This document shows positions 1-7,497 of a stretch of DNA of 23,638 nucleotides, piece by piece. Within the stretch, counting starts at the first letter, position 1. Every line of letters begins with the position of its first letter. Under the pieces are notes generated by a model that worked only from the letters and a program-made list of their open reading frames with translations, did no database searches and was not told the origin of the DNA. The stretch lies in the IMG/VR virus record IMGVR_UViG_3300006030_000109, positions 1-23,638 of that record. One strand, written 5' to 3'. Origin of the DNA: a virus. The position numbers were made by a program, and so were the translations under genes.

Positions 1-1
1 T

Positions 2-518
<517 letters not shown>

Positions 519-536
519 AACCTACTTGGAGACCTA

Positions 537-2438
537 ATGCAGACGCTCGTGTTCGACATCGAAGGCAACGGCTTGCTGCGTGAGGTGACCAAGCTGTGGT
601 GTCTGGTGATCATCGACGCGGCCACCGGAGAAGTGAAGCGCTACAACGAAGAGCCCTGCGGCGAGGATCACATCCTCCATGGCCTCGCGCGGCTCCACGA
701 TTGCGCCCTCTCCGGTGGCCGGGTGGTGGCTCACAACGGCGTGGGCTACGACTTCCCGACCATCGAGAAGCTCTACGGCATCACGTTTCCCGACAGGTCC
801 CGCTTCGACACCATGGTGCTCGGCCGGTTGTTCAACCCGGAGCGCAACGGCGGACACAGCATCGAGTCCTACGGGGAGTCATTCGGGATCAAGAAGGACA
901 CCGGGGCGGACGACTTCACGCAGTGGAGTCAGCGCCTTGAGGACCGCTGCGTGGACGATGCGCGCACCACGTACCTCCTGTGGCAGGAGTTGACGAAGCG
1001 TAACGTCCTGTCCTGGGGGCGCTCGCCTGAGATCGAGCACCGCTTCGCCGAGCTCATCGCCCTGCAGATGGAGAACGGGGTGAGCCTCAACGAGCGCCTC
1101 GCCATCGAGGTGGCCGCGGAGTGCCAGCAGGAACTGACCCAGCTTCAGGTCCAACTGCAGGAGGCTTTCCCGCCCATTCAGGTGGTCGACAAGATCATCA
1201 CGCCCAAACGCGACAACGCCAAGCTGGGCTACAAGGCCGGGGTCCCGGTGACGAAGTACAAGACGCAGGAGTTCAACCCCGGGTCGGGGATGCAGATCGC
1301 CGCCCGGCTGACCTCGAAGTACGGCTGGGAGCCCAAGAAGTTCACCGAGAGCGGGATTCCGGCGACGGACGAAGAGGTCCTGAAGAACCTCGAGTACCCC
1401 GAGGCGAAGCTCCTCGCGCGCTACGCCCGCGTGGACAAGATGTGGAAGCAGATCGCCGCGCCCAAGAAGAAGGACGGCTCGGGCGGCGGGTGGTTGCACC
1501 ACATCAACCCGAAGACCGGTCGCGTCCACGGCTACGTCAACTCCAACGGGGCGGTCACCGGGCGCTGCACGCACTCCCGGCCGAACACCGCCAACGTGGA
1601 CAAGAAGGACCTGAGGCTCCGCGAGATGTGGATCCCAAGGGCCGGCTGGAACACGCTGCTCGGAGCGGACGCCGAGGGGCTAGAGCTCCGGATGCTGGGC
1701 CACTACCTGGCCCGGTGGGACGAAGGGGCGTACTCCATGGCAGTCGTCACGGGGGACAAGGCGAAGGGAACCGACGTCCACACGCGGACCATCCGGATCC
1801 TTGCGATGGTCAAGCGGGACAACGGCAAGCGCGTCATCTACGCCATGATCTACGGGGCCGGCGACGCGAAGCTCGGGATCATCATCATCGAAGACGCGCT
1901 CGAGGCCGACACATACGCGCTCGAAAAGATGCCCCACCTGTTCAAAGTGGGGAAAGGCGGCGCGCAGAAGAAGCGGTCCCCGTCCGAATTGGGGGCCGAG
2001 GCGCGAGCGAAGCTGGAGACCGGCATCACGGGTCTCGGAGACCTCAAGGCGGCGATCCTCGAGCGCGTCAAGACGCAGGGCTGGATCACCGGCCTTGACG
2101 GTCGACGCCTGCGGATCCGCTCCGCGCACTCCGCGCTGAACACGCTGCTGCAGTCCGGAGGCGCGGTAGTGATGAAGCTCGCGTTGATCCTGTTCCACCG
2201 GGAGGCCTCCAAGCGCTTCAAGTGCAGCAAGGGGTGGAAGCACGAGGCGGACGACGACTACGGCTACTGCCTCAACGTCCACGACGAAGTGCAGATCGAG
2301 TGTCGCACGCGAGAGATCGCAGAGACCCTCGGGCCGATGTTCGCCGCGGCCATCACAGAAGCAGGGAAGCAACTCGGGGTACGGTGTCCGCTCTCCGGGT
2401 CCTACGACATTGGGGAGAACTGGTCTTGCACGCACTAA
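537..2438 (+). CDS. DNA polymerase, family A (T7 gp5-like)
   Basis: The replicative polymerase, 633 residues, with an N-terminal 3'-5' proofreading exonuclease and a C-terminal polymerase. Exo I is LVFDIEGNGLL (Asp7, Glu9), Exo II is HNGVGYDFPTI (66-76), and Exo III ends VDDARTTYLLW with Asp141. Motif A is GADAEGLELRMLGHYLA (Asp378 with Glu383), motif B is KRDNGKRVIYAMIYGAG (Arg427, Lys431, Tyr435), and motif C is NVHDEVQIE (580-588). Two differences from T7 stand out. The thumb insertion that binds thioredoxin in T7 (about 76 residues) is cut to roughly 35 (about 212-247). The Exo III Tyr, four residues before the catalytic Asp, is Arg137. A Lys/Gly-rich insertion (about 465-485) sits in the fingers. 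The start ATG follows a GGAGACC ribosome site by a few bases. Confidence 0.97.
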   Translation: MQTLVFDIEGNGLLREVTKLWCLVIIDAATGEVKRYNEEPCGEDHILHGLARLHDCALSGGRVVAHNGVGYDFPTIEKLYGITFPDRSRFDTMVLGRLFNPERNGGHSIESYGESFGIKKDTGADDFTQWSQRLEDRCVDDARTTYLLWQELTKRNVLSWGRSPEIEHRFAELIALQMENGVSLNERLAIEVAAECQQELTQLQVQLQEAFPPIQVVDKIITPKRDNAKLGYKAGVPVTKYKTQEFNPGSGMQIAARLTSKYGWEPKKFTESGIPATDEEVLKNLEYPEAKLLARYARVDKMWKQIAAPKKKDGSGGGWLHHINPKTGRVHGYVNSNGAVTGRCTHSRPNTANVDKKDLRLREMWIPRAGWNTLLGADAEGLELRMLGHYLARWDEGAYSMAVVTGDKAKGTDVHTRTIRILAMVKRDNGKRVIYAMIYGAGDAKLGIIIIEDALEADTYALEKMPHLFKVGKGGAQKKRSPSELGAEARAKLETGITGLGDLKAAILERVKTQGWITGLDGRRLRIRSAHSALNTLLQSGGAVVMKLALILFHREASKRFKCSKGWKHEADDDYGYCLNVHDEVQIECRTREIAETLGPMFAAAITEAGKQLGVRCPLSGSYDIGENWSCTH

Positions 2439-2557
2439 GAGATCGCCCTGAGCACTACACGGGCGCGGCAAATGAGCATTACGCGGCGTCGGTGTTTCTC
2501 AAGCGCGGAGGGGTCCGTTCAAAGTGGCGGCGTTACAAAAGAAAGGGCGCGAGATGA
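2426..2557 (+). CDS. Possible small basic protein between polymerase and exonuclease (TTG start)
   Basis: An open frame of 43 codons begins with TTG at 2426, eight bases after GGGGAG (2412-2417). It overlaps the polymerase end by 13 bases and stops with TGA at 2555-2557, giving an ATGA overlap with the exonuclease start. The product would be basic, with a C-terminal stretch SKWRRYKRKGAR. Support is the ribosome site, the coupled stop/start, and the fact that the 115-base gap would otherwise be unusually long for this part of the genome. T7 carries small genes between 5 and 6, but I see no specific match. The frame could be accidental, since its third-position GC is lower than in its neighbours. 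Confidence 0.35.
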   Translation: MHALRDRPEHYTGAANEHYAASVFLKRGGVRSKWRRYKRKGAR

Positions 2558-3297
2558 AGCGCCTCGCTCTCATCGACGGCGACGAGGTGGCTTTCAAGGC
2601 CGTCGCCGTCACCGCGACGAACATCCAGTGGGACGACGGGGAGCCCGACCAGGCCCCCAGCGCAGCCCTCGCGGTTCGCGCAGCGAAGGAGCTCGTGACC
2701 GCCTGGGCCCAGAAGGTGGAGGCCGACGAGATCATCGTCTGCCTGTCCTGCCGGGACCGCAAGCTGTTCCGTCGCGACATCTACCCAGCCTACAAGACGG
2801 AGCGCACCGAGAAGCCCGTCGCCTTCTGGGCCGCAGTTGACGCCCTTTCGGCAGCGTTCGAGGTCAGGGAGTACCCGGGCCTCGAGGCGGACGACGTCAT
2901 GGGGATCCACTCGGGGAAGGAGAAGGACCGCCAGCCGATCATCGTCTCGTCCGACAAGGACATGAAGACGATTGCTGGCGCGTGGATCTTCTCGCCATAC
3001 CACGGCACGAAGAAGAAGGTCACCGAGGAGGCGGGCAACCGCTACTGGATGACCCAGACGATCACCGGGGACCCGAGCGATGGCTACAAGGGGATCCCCG
3101 GCGCGGGCCCGAAGCGGGCCGAGAAGATCCTCGAGGGCCTCTCGTCCCTTCGGGCCATGTGGGCTGCAGTCGCGGACGCCTACCGGGTCGCCGGCCTGAC
3201 CTCAACCGCCGCCATTACCCAAGCACGCCTCGCGCGCATTCTGCGCCCGGGAGACTACGACTTTTCCAAGAAGGAACCGATCCTGTGGAATCCGTGA
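2554..3297 (+). CDS. 5'-3' exonuclease, FEN-like (T7 gp6-like)
   Basis: A 247-residue member of the 5'-nuclease (FEN) superfamily. It removes RNA primers and degrades host DNA in T7-like phages. Metal-binding acidic residues are visible in family order: LIDGDEVAF (Asp8, Asp10), a CRDRKLFRRDIYPAYKTER segment (66-84) equivalent to the Arg/Lys arch, GLEADDVMG (Glu111, Asp113, Asp114), SSDKDMKTI (Asp134, Asp136), and TGDPSDGYKGIPGAGPK (171-187), the helix-hairpin-helix-like DNA contact with Asp172 and Asp176. The C-terminal LARILRPGDYDFSKKE matches the end of T7 gp6. I chose ATG 2554 over the upstream GTG at 2524 because AAGGG lies six bases before it and the FEN fold begins directly with Lys-Arg-Leu-Ala-Leu-Ile-Asp. 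Confidence 0.93.
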   Translation: MKRLALIDGDEVAFKAVAVTATNIQWDDGEPDQAPSAALAVRAAKELVTAWAQKVEADEIIVCLSCRDRKLFRRDIYPAYKTERTEKPVAFWAAVDALSAAFEVREYPGLEADDVMGIHSGKEKDRQPIIVSSDKDMKTIAGAWIFSPYHGTKKKVTEEAGNRYWMTQTITGDPSDGYKGIPGAGPKRAEKILEGLSSLRAMWAAVADAYRVAGLTSTAAITQARLARILRPGDYDFSKKEPILWNP

Positions 3298-3881
3298 AGC
3301 TGCAAGAGCCCGTCGTGGGCCCCACGTACGCCGAGTCCAAAGCCGGCGTGATGAACACCCGCAGTGGCGTGAAGTTCAACCTCGTGAACCCGCGCGCCGA
3401 AGACGTCCGCATCGAGGACATCGCGTCCCACCTGTCGAAGCTCTGCCGATTCACCGGGGCGACGAGCACGTTCTACTCCGTGGCCGAGCACTCGGTGCTG
3501 GTTGCGTTCGAGATCCGGCAAAAGCACCAGCACGACCGGAAGCTGCAACTCATGGGCCTCCTCCACGATGCCGCAGAGGCGTATTGCGGGGACGTGTCGA
3601 AGCCCAACAAGGACGCAATGCGCGCGGTGATGCGGGAGAAGTTCGGGACGGCCGTTACGCCCTACGACGTCATCGAGGGGCGTGTGCAATCCGCCGTGTG
3701 GGAGCGGTTCTCTCTCACGGACTGCGCGGCTCCGAGCGCGACGCAGATCGTCAAGGAGGCCGACAACGCGGTCTACTGCCGTGAGGCGGGCCTGTGGATG
3801 GGGCGTCCCGGCGTCCCGGCGCTGAGTCCAGACACCGCGCGCGAGCTCTTCCTCGCTACCTTCGAGTTTTTGACGAAGTGA
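3285..3881 (+). CDS. HD-domain phosphohydrolase
   Basis: A metal-dependent HD-superfamily hydrolase of about 198 residues. The H...HD...D tetrad is visible: His69 in FYSVAEHSV, His94-Asp95 in LMGLLHDAAEAY, and Asp160 in QIVKEADNAV. The conserved opening of this family (a TRSGVKF turn followed by IEDIASHLSKLCRFTG) is intact. Members close to YfbR act on deoxynucleoside phosphates, so a role in the dNTP pool is likely but the substrate is not readable. The start is uncertain: GTG 3285 has AAGGA nine bases upstream; GTG 3294 gives a GTGA overlap with the exonuclease stop; ATG 3351 would give a shorter protein that starts at the conserved region. The gene after it overlaps its stop codon by GTGA and is probably co-translated. 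Confidence 0.85.
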   Translation: MESVKLQEPVVGPTYAESKAGVMNTRSGVKFNLVNPRAEDVRIEDIASHLSKLCRFTGATSTFYSVAEHSVLVAFEIRQKHQHDRKLQLMGLLHDAAEAYCGDVSKPNKDAMRAVMREKFGTAVTPYDVIEGRVQSAVWERFSLTDCAAPSATQIVKEADNAVYCREAGLWMGRPGVPALSPDTARELFLATFEFLTK

Positions 3882-4477
3882 CCCGCGACTGCAACACCTG
3901 CGCCAAGCACATCCAGGGCGCACATCCTGGGGACCGCGTGGTGTTCGCGCGGGGCCCCATCGGCGGCGCACTGACGTGCGCCGACTGCCTCAACGAAGAC
4001 GGCGACCACCAGTGGGTCCAGCCGTTGCCTTTATGGGAGCCGAAAGACATGAACGAAAAGACGGCCGCTGACAACTTCGTCACGGAGGCGAGCCTCGAGC
4101 CGATCCGCGAGCGCCTTGCCCAAGCCCTCACGCGCACCAACGACGGTGCCGCTCGCGCCAACGCGGGCAAGCCGCCGCTCTCGCTGGTGGTGCGTGAGCT
4201 CGTCGAGGGAACCGCGCGCGGCCTCGCCTACGGCCGCGACAAGTACACGAAGCTGACCGGCTCAGACGCCACGCACAACTGGAAGAAGGGCTTCCCGTGG
4301 CTGTCCCTCGTGGACTCCCTCGAGCGCCATCTCCACGCCTGGAAGGACGGAGAGGACACCGATGCCGAGAGTGGGCTGTCGCACCTCGACCTCGTGGCGT
4401 GCAACCTGATGTTCATCATGTGGCACATCAAGCACCGCCCGGACCTCGACAACCGCTGGAAGGGGGGCGCGGTGTGA
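3878..4477 (+). CDS. dATP/dGTP diphosphohydrolase-like protein with N-terminal Cys4 module
   Basis: A protein of up to 199 residues. The C-terminal part carries the pattern of the phage dATP/dGTP diphosphohydrolase N-terminal family: AYGRDKY (117-123), HNWKKGFPW (133-141), then a helix with LERHLHAWKDGEDTD (148-162) and ESGLSHLDLVACNLMFI (164-180). The family member from Vibrio phage phiVC8 (MazZ) converts dGTP to dGMP for 2-aminoadenine nucleotide synthesis, but relatives are widespread in phages that make normal DNA. The first 45 residues hold CNTC and CADC pairs (Cys5, Cys8, Cys34, Cys37), a likely zinc ribbon. GTG 3878 overlaps the HD gene stop. An internal ATG at 4049 behind GGGAG would give the enzyme domain alone, so the Cys module could be a leader region or an alternative isoform. 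Confidence 0.75.
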   Translation: MTRDCNTCAKHIQGAHPGDRVVFARGPIGGALTCADCLNEDGDHQWVQPLPLWEPKDMNEKTAADNFVTEASLEPIRERLAQALTRTNDGAARANAGKPPLSLVVRELVEGTARGLAYGRDKYTKLTGSDATHNWKKGFPWLSLVDSLERHLHAWKDGEDTDAESGLSHLDLVACNLMFIMWHIKHRPDLDNRWKGGAV

Positions 4478-4989
4478 ACTTCGGGGCCCTCCTGACGGCC
4501 GGCGCGTGGCTCGCCAAGTACTGGCGGGCCATCACCCTGGCCGTCTCGCTGACCTCGGCGGTGGGTGCTGCGTGGCACTGGATCGAGTCCCGTGCTGACC
4601 AGCGCGCCGCCGAAGCGGTCACCAAGGTCCGTGACGAACAACGCCGCACCTTGGCGGCGCAAGTTCAACGCGACTTCCAACTCACTCTCGATCAGGAAAG
4701 GATTTCCGCTGATGCTGACGCGCAACACGCTGCTCGTCTCGGCGCTCTGCGCCGCTATTACGCTGGCCGGATGCGCGAGCAGACCCCTGCAATGCGAACC
4801 GGTCCCGGCGAGACCGCTTCCGTTCCCGAGCGCCCCGGAGAGTCTCCTGCGGGACCCGGCGAACAAGGTGCTTGTCGACCGGGCGTTGAATACGACGCCC
4901 TCGAAGCCCGCGCCGCAGAGGACGCCCTGATGGTCCTCGATTGGCAGCGCTGGTACCACGAGCAGCAGAAACTGAGGAGCGCCGAATGA
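4474..4989 (+). CDS. Inner-membrane spanin (Rz-like, T7 gp18.5-type)
   Basis: A 171-residue type II membrane protein: one N-terminal transmembrane segment (about residues 4-32, with WRAITLAVSLTSAVGAAWHW) followed by a charged helical, probably coiled-coil periplasmic region rich in Arg, Gln, Glu and Ala. That is the layout of i-spanins, which with an outer-membrane lipoprotein fuse the two membranes in the last step of lysis of Gram-negative hosts. The start is GTG 4474, overlapping the previous stop (GTGA). A second gene with a lipobox lies fully inside it in the +1 frame, which is diagnostic of Rz/Rz1 pairs. Sequence alone would not identify the family; the architecture and the nested partner do. 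Confidence 0.85.
   Translation: MNFGALLTAGAWLAKYWRAITLAVSLTSAVGAAWHWIESRADQRAAEAVTKVRDEQRRTLAAQVQRDFQLTLDQERISADADAQHAARLGALRRYYAGRMREQTPAMRTGPGETASVPERPGESPAGPGEQGACRPGVEYDALEARAAEDALMVLDWQRWYHEQQKLRSAE
4712..4930 (+). CDS. Outer-membrane spanin lipoprotein (Rz1-like), nested in the Rz gene
   Basis: A 72-residue lipoprotein encoded wholly within the i-spanin gene in the +1 frame. The signal peptide is MLTRNTLLVSALCAAITLAG, with the lipobox Leu-Ala-Gly-Cys at residues 18-21. The mature part is short and Pro-rich, as in Rz1 proteins. A strong ribosome site, AGGAAAGGA, lies about ten bases before the ATG. After lipidation the protein would sit in the inner leaflet of the outer membrane and bind the periplasmic end of the i-spanin. 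The mature Ser-Arg after Cys does not suggest inner-membrane retention. Longer upstream starts in this frame lack the signal peptide at the N-terminus and are less likely. Confidence 0.88.
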   Translation: MLTRNTLLVSALCAAITLAGCASRPLQCEPVPARPLPFPSAPESLLRDPANKVLVDRALNTTPSKPAPQRTP

Positions 4990-5096
4990 TGGGCTTCGTC
5001 TTCGCGGTGATCGTCGTCATGGGTGCCTGGTGGTGGATCCTCGTCCGGAAGGGCGGGGAAGACCCGTGGGAGCACTTCTGCCGAAACTTCTGGTGA
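4986..5096 (+). CDS. 36-residue single-span membrane protein
   Basis: The start ATG overlaps the spanin stop (ATGA). The product has one hydrophobic span, MMGFVFAVIVVMGAWWWILV, followed by RKGGEDPWEHF and a short aromatic tail. One predicted membrane pass, a Trp triplet at the interface and a position right after the spanins make a lysis role (small holin or pinholin) possible, but nothing in the sequence proves it. It could be a membrane protein of another function. No other holin candidate is seen in the window. Confidence 0.55.
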   Translation: MMGFVFAVIVVMGAWWWILVRKGGEDPWEHFCRNFW

Positions 5097-5102
5097 ATCA
5101 AT

Positions 5103-5122
5103 GGGTTGGATTTATCCAACCC
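5103..5122 (+). repeat. Perfect inverted repeat before the small gene at 5143
   Basis: An 8-bp perfect stem (GGGTTGGA / TCCAACCC) encloses a TTTA loop in the 46-base gap before the ATG at 5143. It is not followed by a T-tract, so it is not a classic intrinsic terminator. It might be an mRNA-processing hairpin, an RNA-stability element or an operator. It is also AT-richer than its surroundings. Confidence 0.6.
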
Positions 5123-5142
5123 TCACGACGAAAGGGGTCCCT

Positions 5143-5373
5143 ATGAGTATCCCTAAGGACGAGTTCGAGTTGCCAGCGACCACCGCTGATCTCCTCCCGT
5201 ACCTGCAGACGCTGTACCCGGCCGCGGAGCTCGCCACGTACGTCCTCAAAGGGGACGACGAAGGTGCTCGCGTGTACGTCGGGAAGCTTCAACTGATCGA
5301 CGAACTGCTGTCCCTTCACAGGGAGCAGAACGAAAGAGTCGCGGCGGCGCATGAGGCTAGCGCCAGCCCCTGA
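5143..5373 (+). CDS. Small hypothetical protein, acidic
   Basis: A 76-residue protein I do not recognise. ATG 5143 follows AAAGGGG by about six bases. The sequence is mostly helical in character and acidic in the middle (KGDDEGARVYVGKLQLIDEL). It has no Cys, no signal peptide and no membrane segment. Its 3' end overlaps the following GNAT-like gene by 23 bases, so both are probably on one message and translationally linked. It lies between the lysis cassette and the structural genes, a place where T7-like phages carry variable small genes. Confidence 0.75.
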   Translation: MSIPKDEFELPATTADLLPYLQTLYPAAELATYVLKGDDEGARVYVGKLQLIDELLSLHREQNERVAAAHEASASP

Positions 5374-5758
5374 CCCGAAGGCACTCCACGAGTTCCTTCG
5401 CGATACGGGCTACCCATTTGAGTGGCCCGAAGACGTCCTCGCCCGTTACTGCGCCAAGACCGCGATTGAGACCTCCAGCGGTGACGTGGCGGGGTACGTT
5501 TGGTTCACCTGGGTTTCAGACGCCGACAAGGTTCTGGACTTCCACATCGCGGTACACCCAAAGTACCGCTCAAGAGTCTTCACGCGCCGCGTGTTGCACT
5601 CCCTCCTGTCCGCCATCCGGTCCACCGGTGCGCGGACTGTAATGGCACGGCCCACGTCCGAAGAACACGCGCAGCAACTGCGACGTCTCGGATTTTCCAT
5701 CCACGGGCCCTTCGCCGTATTCCCTCTCAGCAAGGATCCGCCCGAATGGGTTCGATGA
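5351..5758 (+). CDS. GNAT-like acyltransferase fold protein
   Basis: A 135-residue protein with the strand/helix pattern of small phage GNAT proteins: AGYVWFTWVS (47-56), VLDFHIAVHPKYRSRVFTRR (61-80), and the end strand GFSIHGPFAVFPL (114-126). The acetyl-CoA pyrophosphate loop (Q/R-x2-G-x-G/A) is not clear, since KYRSRVF stands in its place, so catalytic activity is uncertain. Proteins of this kind often precede the portal gene in T7-like phages, and T7 gp13, needed for virion assembly, has a comparable size and style. Whether this is an enzyme or a virion/assembly protein cannot be told from the sequence. Confidence 0.6.
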   Translation: MRLAPAPDPKALHEFLRDTGYPFEWPEDVLARYCAKTAIETSSGDVAGYVWFTWVSDADKVLDFHIAVHPKYRSRVFTRRVLHSLLSAIRSTGARTVMARPTSEEHAQQLRRLGFSIHGPFAVFPLSKDPPEWVR

Positions 5759-5967
5759 TTTCTGGTCTCCTCGGCGGTAAGGAAGCTGCCCCGCCCGTAA
5801 TGATCACTCCCGCTCCGCAACCCGCGAAGACGGAAGAGATCGACCCCGAAGCCAAGCGTCTCGCCAACGAGCGCCTCTCCCAGGCCAAGCTCCGCAAGGG
5901 CCGTGCGGCTCTCCGCACCGACCTCGTCACGGGTGGCTCCGGGGCGGGCATCGCGATCCCGACGTAA
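5746..5967 (+). CDS. Tail assembly/virion protein, T7 gp7.3-like
   Basis: A 73-residue low-complexity protein directly before the portal gene. The C-terminal half is KLRKGRAALRTDLVTGGSGAGI, which resembles the end of T7 gp7.3 (basic RKxRA segment, Leu-rich turn, then a Gly/Ser run closing with Ile). T7 gp7.3 is a small virion protein of the tail required for adsorption. The N-terminus is Met-Gly-rich and the middle Pro/Glu-rich, as in that family. ATG 5746 has AAGGAT about nine bases upstream; ATG 5755 would give an ATGA overlap with the previous stop. Identification rests on position and the C-terminal motif. Confidence 0.6.
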   Translation: MGSMISGLLGGKEAAPPVMITPAPQPAKTEEIDPEAKRLANERLSQAKLRKGRAALRTDLVTGGSGAGIAIPT

Positions 5968-5970
5968 CCG

Positions 5971-7497
5971 ATGGCCGCTACGTCCCTCAAGGCGCGGTAC
6001 GACAACCTCGCTATGCGGCGCGATCCGTTCCTGCGTCGCGCGCGGGAGTACGCGGCCCTCACGATCCCGTCGCTGCTCCCTCCGGTCGGTCACAACTCCA
6101 GCCAACGCCTTCCCGAGCCCTACCAAGGCTTCGGCGCGCGAGCGACCGTCAACCTGTCCTCGCGCCTCCAGCACGCGCTGCTGCCTGCCGGCCAGAGTTG
6201 CTTCCGGTACCGGGTCCCCAATTCCCTGCTCCTGAAGGCCAAGACCATGGCCCCCTCGGCGGAAGTCGAGCGCGGCTTGGCGATGAGCGAGAAGCTCGTC
6301 ATGTCGGAGATCGAGAACCGCAACTGGCGTCAAGCCACGTCGCTGTCCATTCAGCTTCTGATCGTCACGGGCAACGTGCTCGAGGTCATGCTGCCGGACA
6401 ACTCGATCCGGGTGTTCAGGCTTGACCAGTACGTGGTCGTGCGGGATCACGCGGGTAACCTCGTCGAGGTCATCACCGAAGAGAAGCTGTCGCCGCTGGC
6501 GCTCCCCGAAGAAGCGCAGGGCATGGTCGACCCCAAGAAGCTCGCCGATGCGGGCAGCGAGGTCGAGCTCTTTACCTGCTACAAGCGCCAGCCTGACGGG
6601 GCCTACAAGACCTGGCAGCAGCTGGAAGGCAAAACCGTCCCGAAGTCCCGCGGCACGTACGCGAATCAAGATCAACTTCCGGTCTTCGCGATCCGCTGGG
6701 CGGCGGTGCCGTGCGAGGACTACGGCCGCGGTAAGGTCGAAGAGCACGTTGCGGACCTGAGGACCCTCGAGGTCTACCGCAAGTCGATGATCGAGGGCGC
6801 AGCGATGGCTGCGCGCCACATCACGCTCGTGCGCCCGAACGCTGCCGGTGGCAACCTGCGTCAGCGCATCGCCAAGGCGAACAACGGCGACGTCATCCCG
6901 GGCAATCCAGACGACGTCCACATGCTCCAGTTCGAGAACGTGGCGGGACTGCAGATCGTCCAGCAGGACATCGCGGCGCTCCTCCCAGGTCTCTCGGCGG
7001 CGTTCCTCATGGTCGGCGACATGCGCCGCGACGCGGAGCGCGTCACCGCCACCGAACTGCGGATGCTCGCAGAGGAACTCGAAGGGGCCCTTGGCGGGGT
7101 CTATTCGCTCCTCGCGGCGGAAATGCAGAAGCGGCGCATCACCCGTCTCACGTACCAGATGCAGAAGCAGCGGAAGCTCCCCGAGTGGCCGAAAGGCATG
7201 ATCGAGGCGCAGATCACCACTGGCTTGGAAGCCCTCGGCCGGCAGGAAGATGTCCGCAAGGTTCTCCAGGCTGGCGAGATCGTGAAGGGAATGCCGGGCT
7301 CGGAGATGTACGTCAAGTTCAACGAACTACTGCAGATCGCGTTCAGCGGCATCGGCCTTCCGAATGCCGTGCGTACCGAAGCTGAAGTGCAAGAAGCACA
7401 GCAGCAGCAACTCGCAGCCGAAGCGTTGAGCTCCGGCGCGGGACAAGCACTCGGCGCTGCCGGTAAGGCGGCGATGCAGCAACCGACAGGGGCTTAA
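5971..7497 (+). CDS. Portal / head-to-tail connector protein (T7 gp8-like)
   Basis: A 508-residue portal protein of the T7 head-tail connector family; T7 gp8 has 536. Twelve copies form the vertex through which DNA is packaged and ejected and to which the tail is attached. The conserved N-terminus is clear: SLKARYDNLAMRRDPFLRRA, then PSLLPP, then an LPEPYQGFGARATVNLSSRL block and ALLPAG. Further on are the DYGRGKVEEHVADLRTLE core helix and the MRRDAERVTATELRMLAEEL segment typical of the stem and clip region. The C-terminus is Gln/Ala-rich. Its stop codon overlaps the scaffold start (TAATG). Confidence 0.96.
   Translation: MAATSLKARYDNLAMRRDPFLRRAREYAALTIPSLLPPVGHNSSQRLPEPYQGFGARATVNLSSRLQHALLPAGQSCFRYRVPNSLLLKAKTMAPSAEVERGLAMSEKLVMSEIENRNWRQATSLSIQLLIVTGNVLEVMLPDNSIRVFRLDQYVVVRDHAGNLVEVITEEKLSPLALPEEAQGMVDPKKLADAGSEVELFTCYKRQPDGAYKTWQQLEGKTVPKSRGTYANQDQLPVFAIRWAAVPCEDYGRGKVEEHVADLRTLEVYRKSMIEGAAMAARHITLVRPNAAGGNLRQRIAKANNGDVIPGNPDDVHMLQFENVAGLQIVQQDIAALLPGLSAAFLMVGDMRRDAERVTATELRMLAEELEGALGGVYSLLAAEMQKRRITRLTYQMQKQRKLPEWPKGMIEAQITTGLEALGRQEDVRKVLQAGEIVKGMPGSEMYVKFNELLQIAFSGIGLPNAVRTEAEVQEAQQQQLAAEALSSGAGQALGAAGKAAMQQPTGA

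Noticed and set aside
879-1574. Long antisense reading frame opposite the polymerase gene
   Set aside because: Its composition is that of a GC-rich shadow frame (Arg/Leu/Val/Asp-rich), there is no ribosome site, and the polymerase on the other strand is certain.
1121-2098. 325-codon + strand frame within the polymerase gene
   Set aside because: The product is extremely Arg/Gly/His/Pro-rich low complexity sequence typical of an out-of-frame reading.
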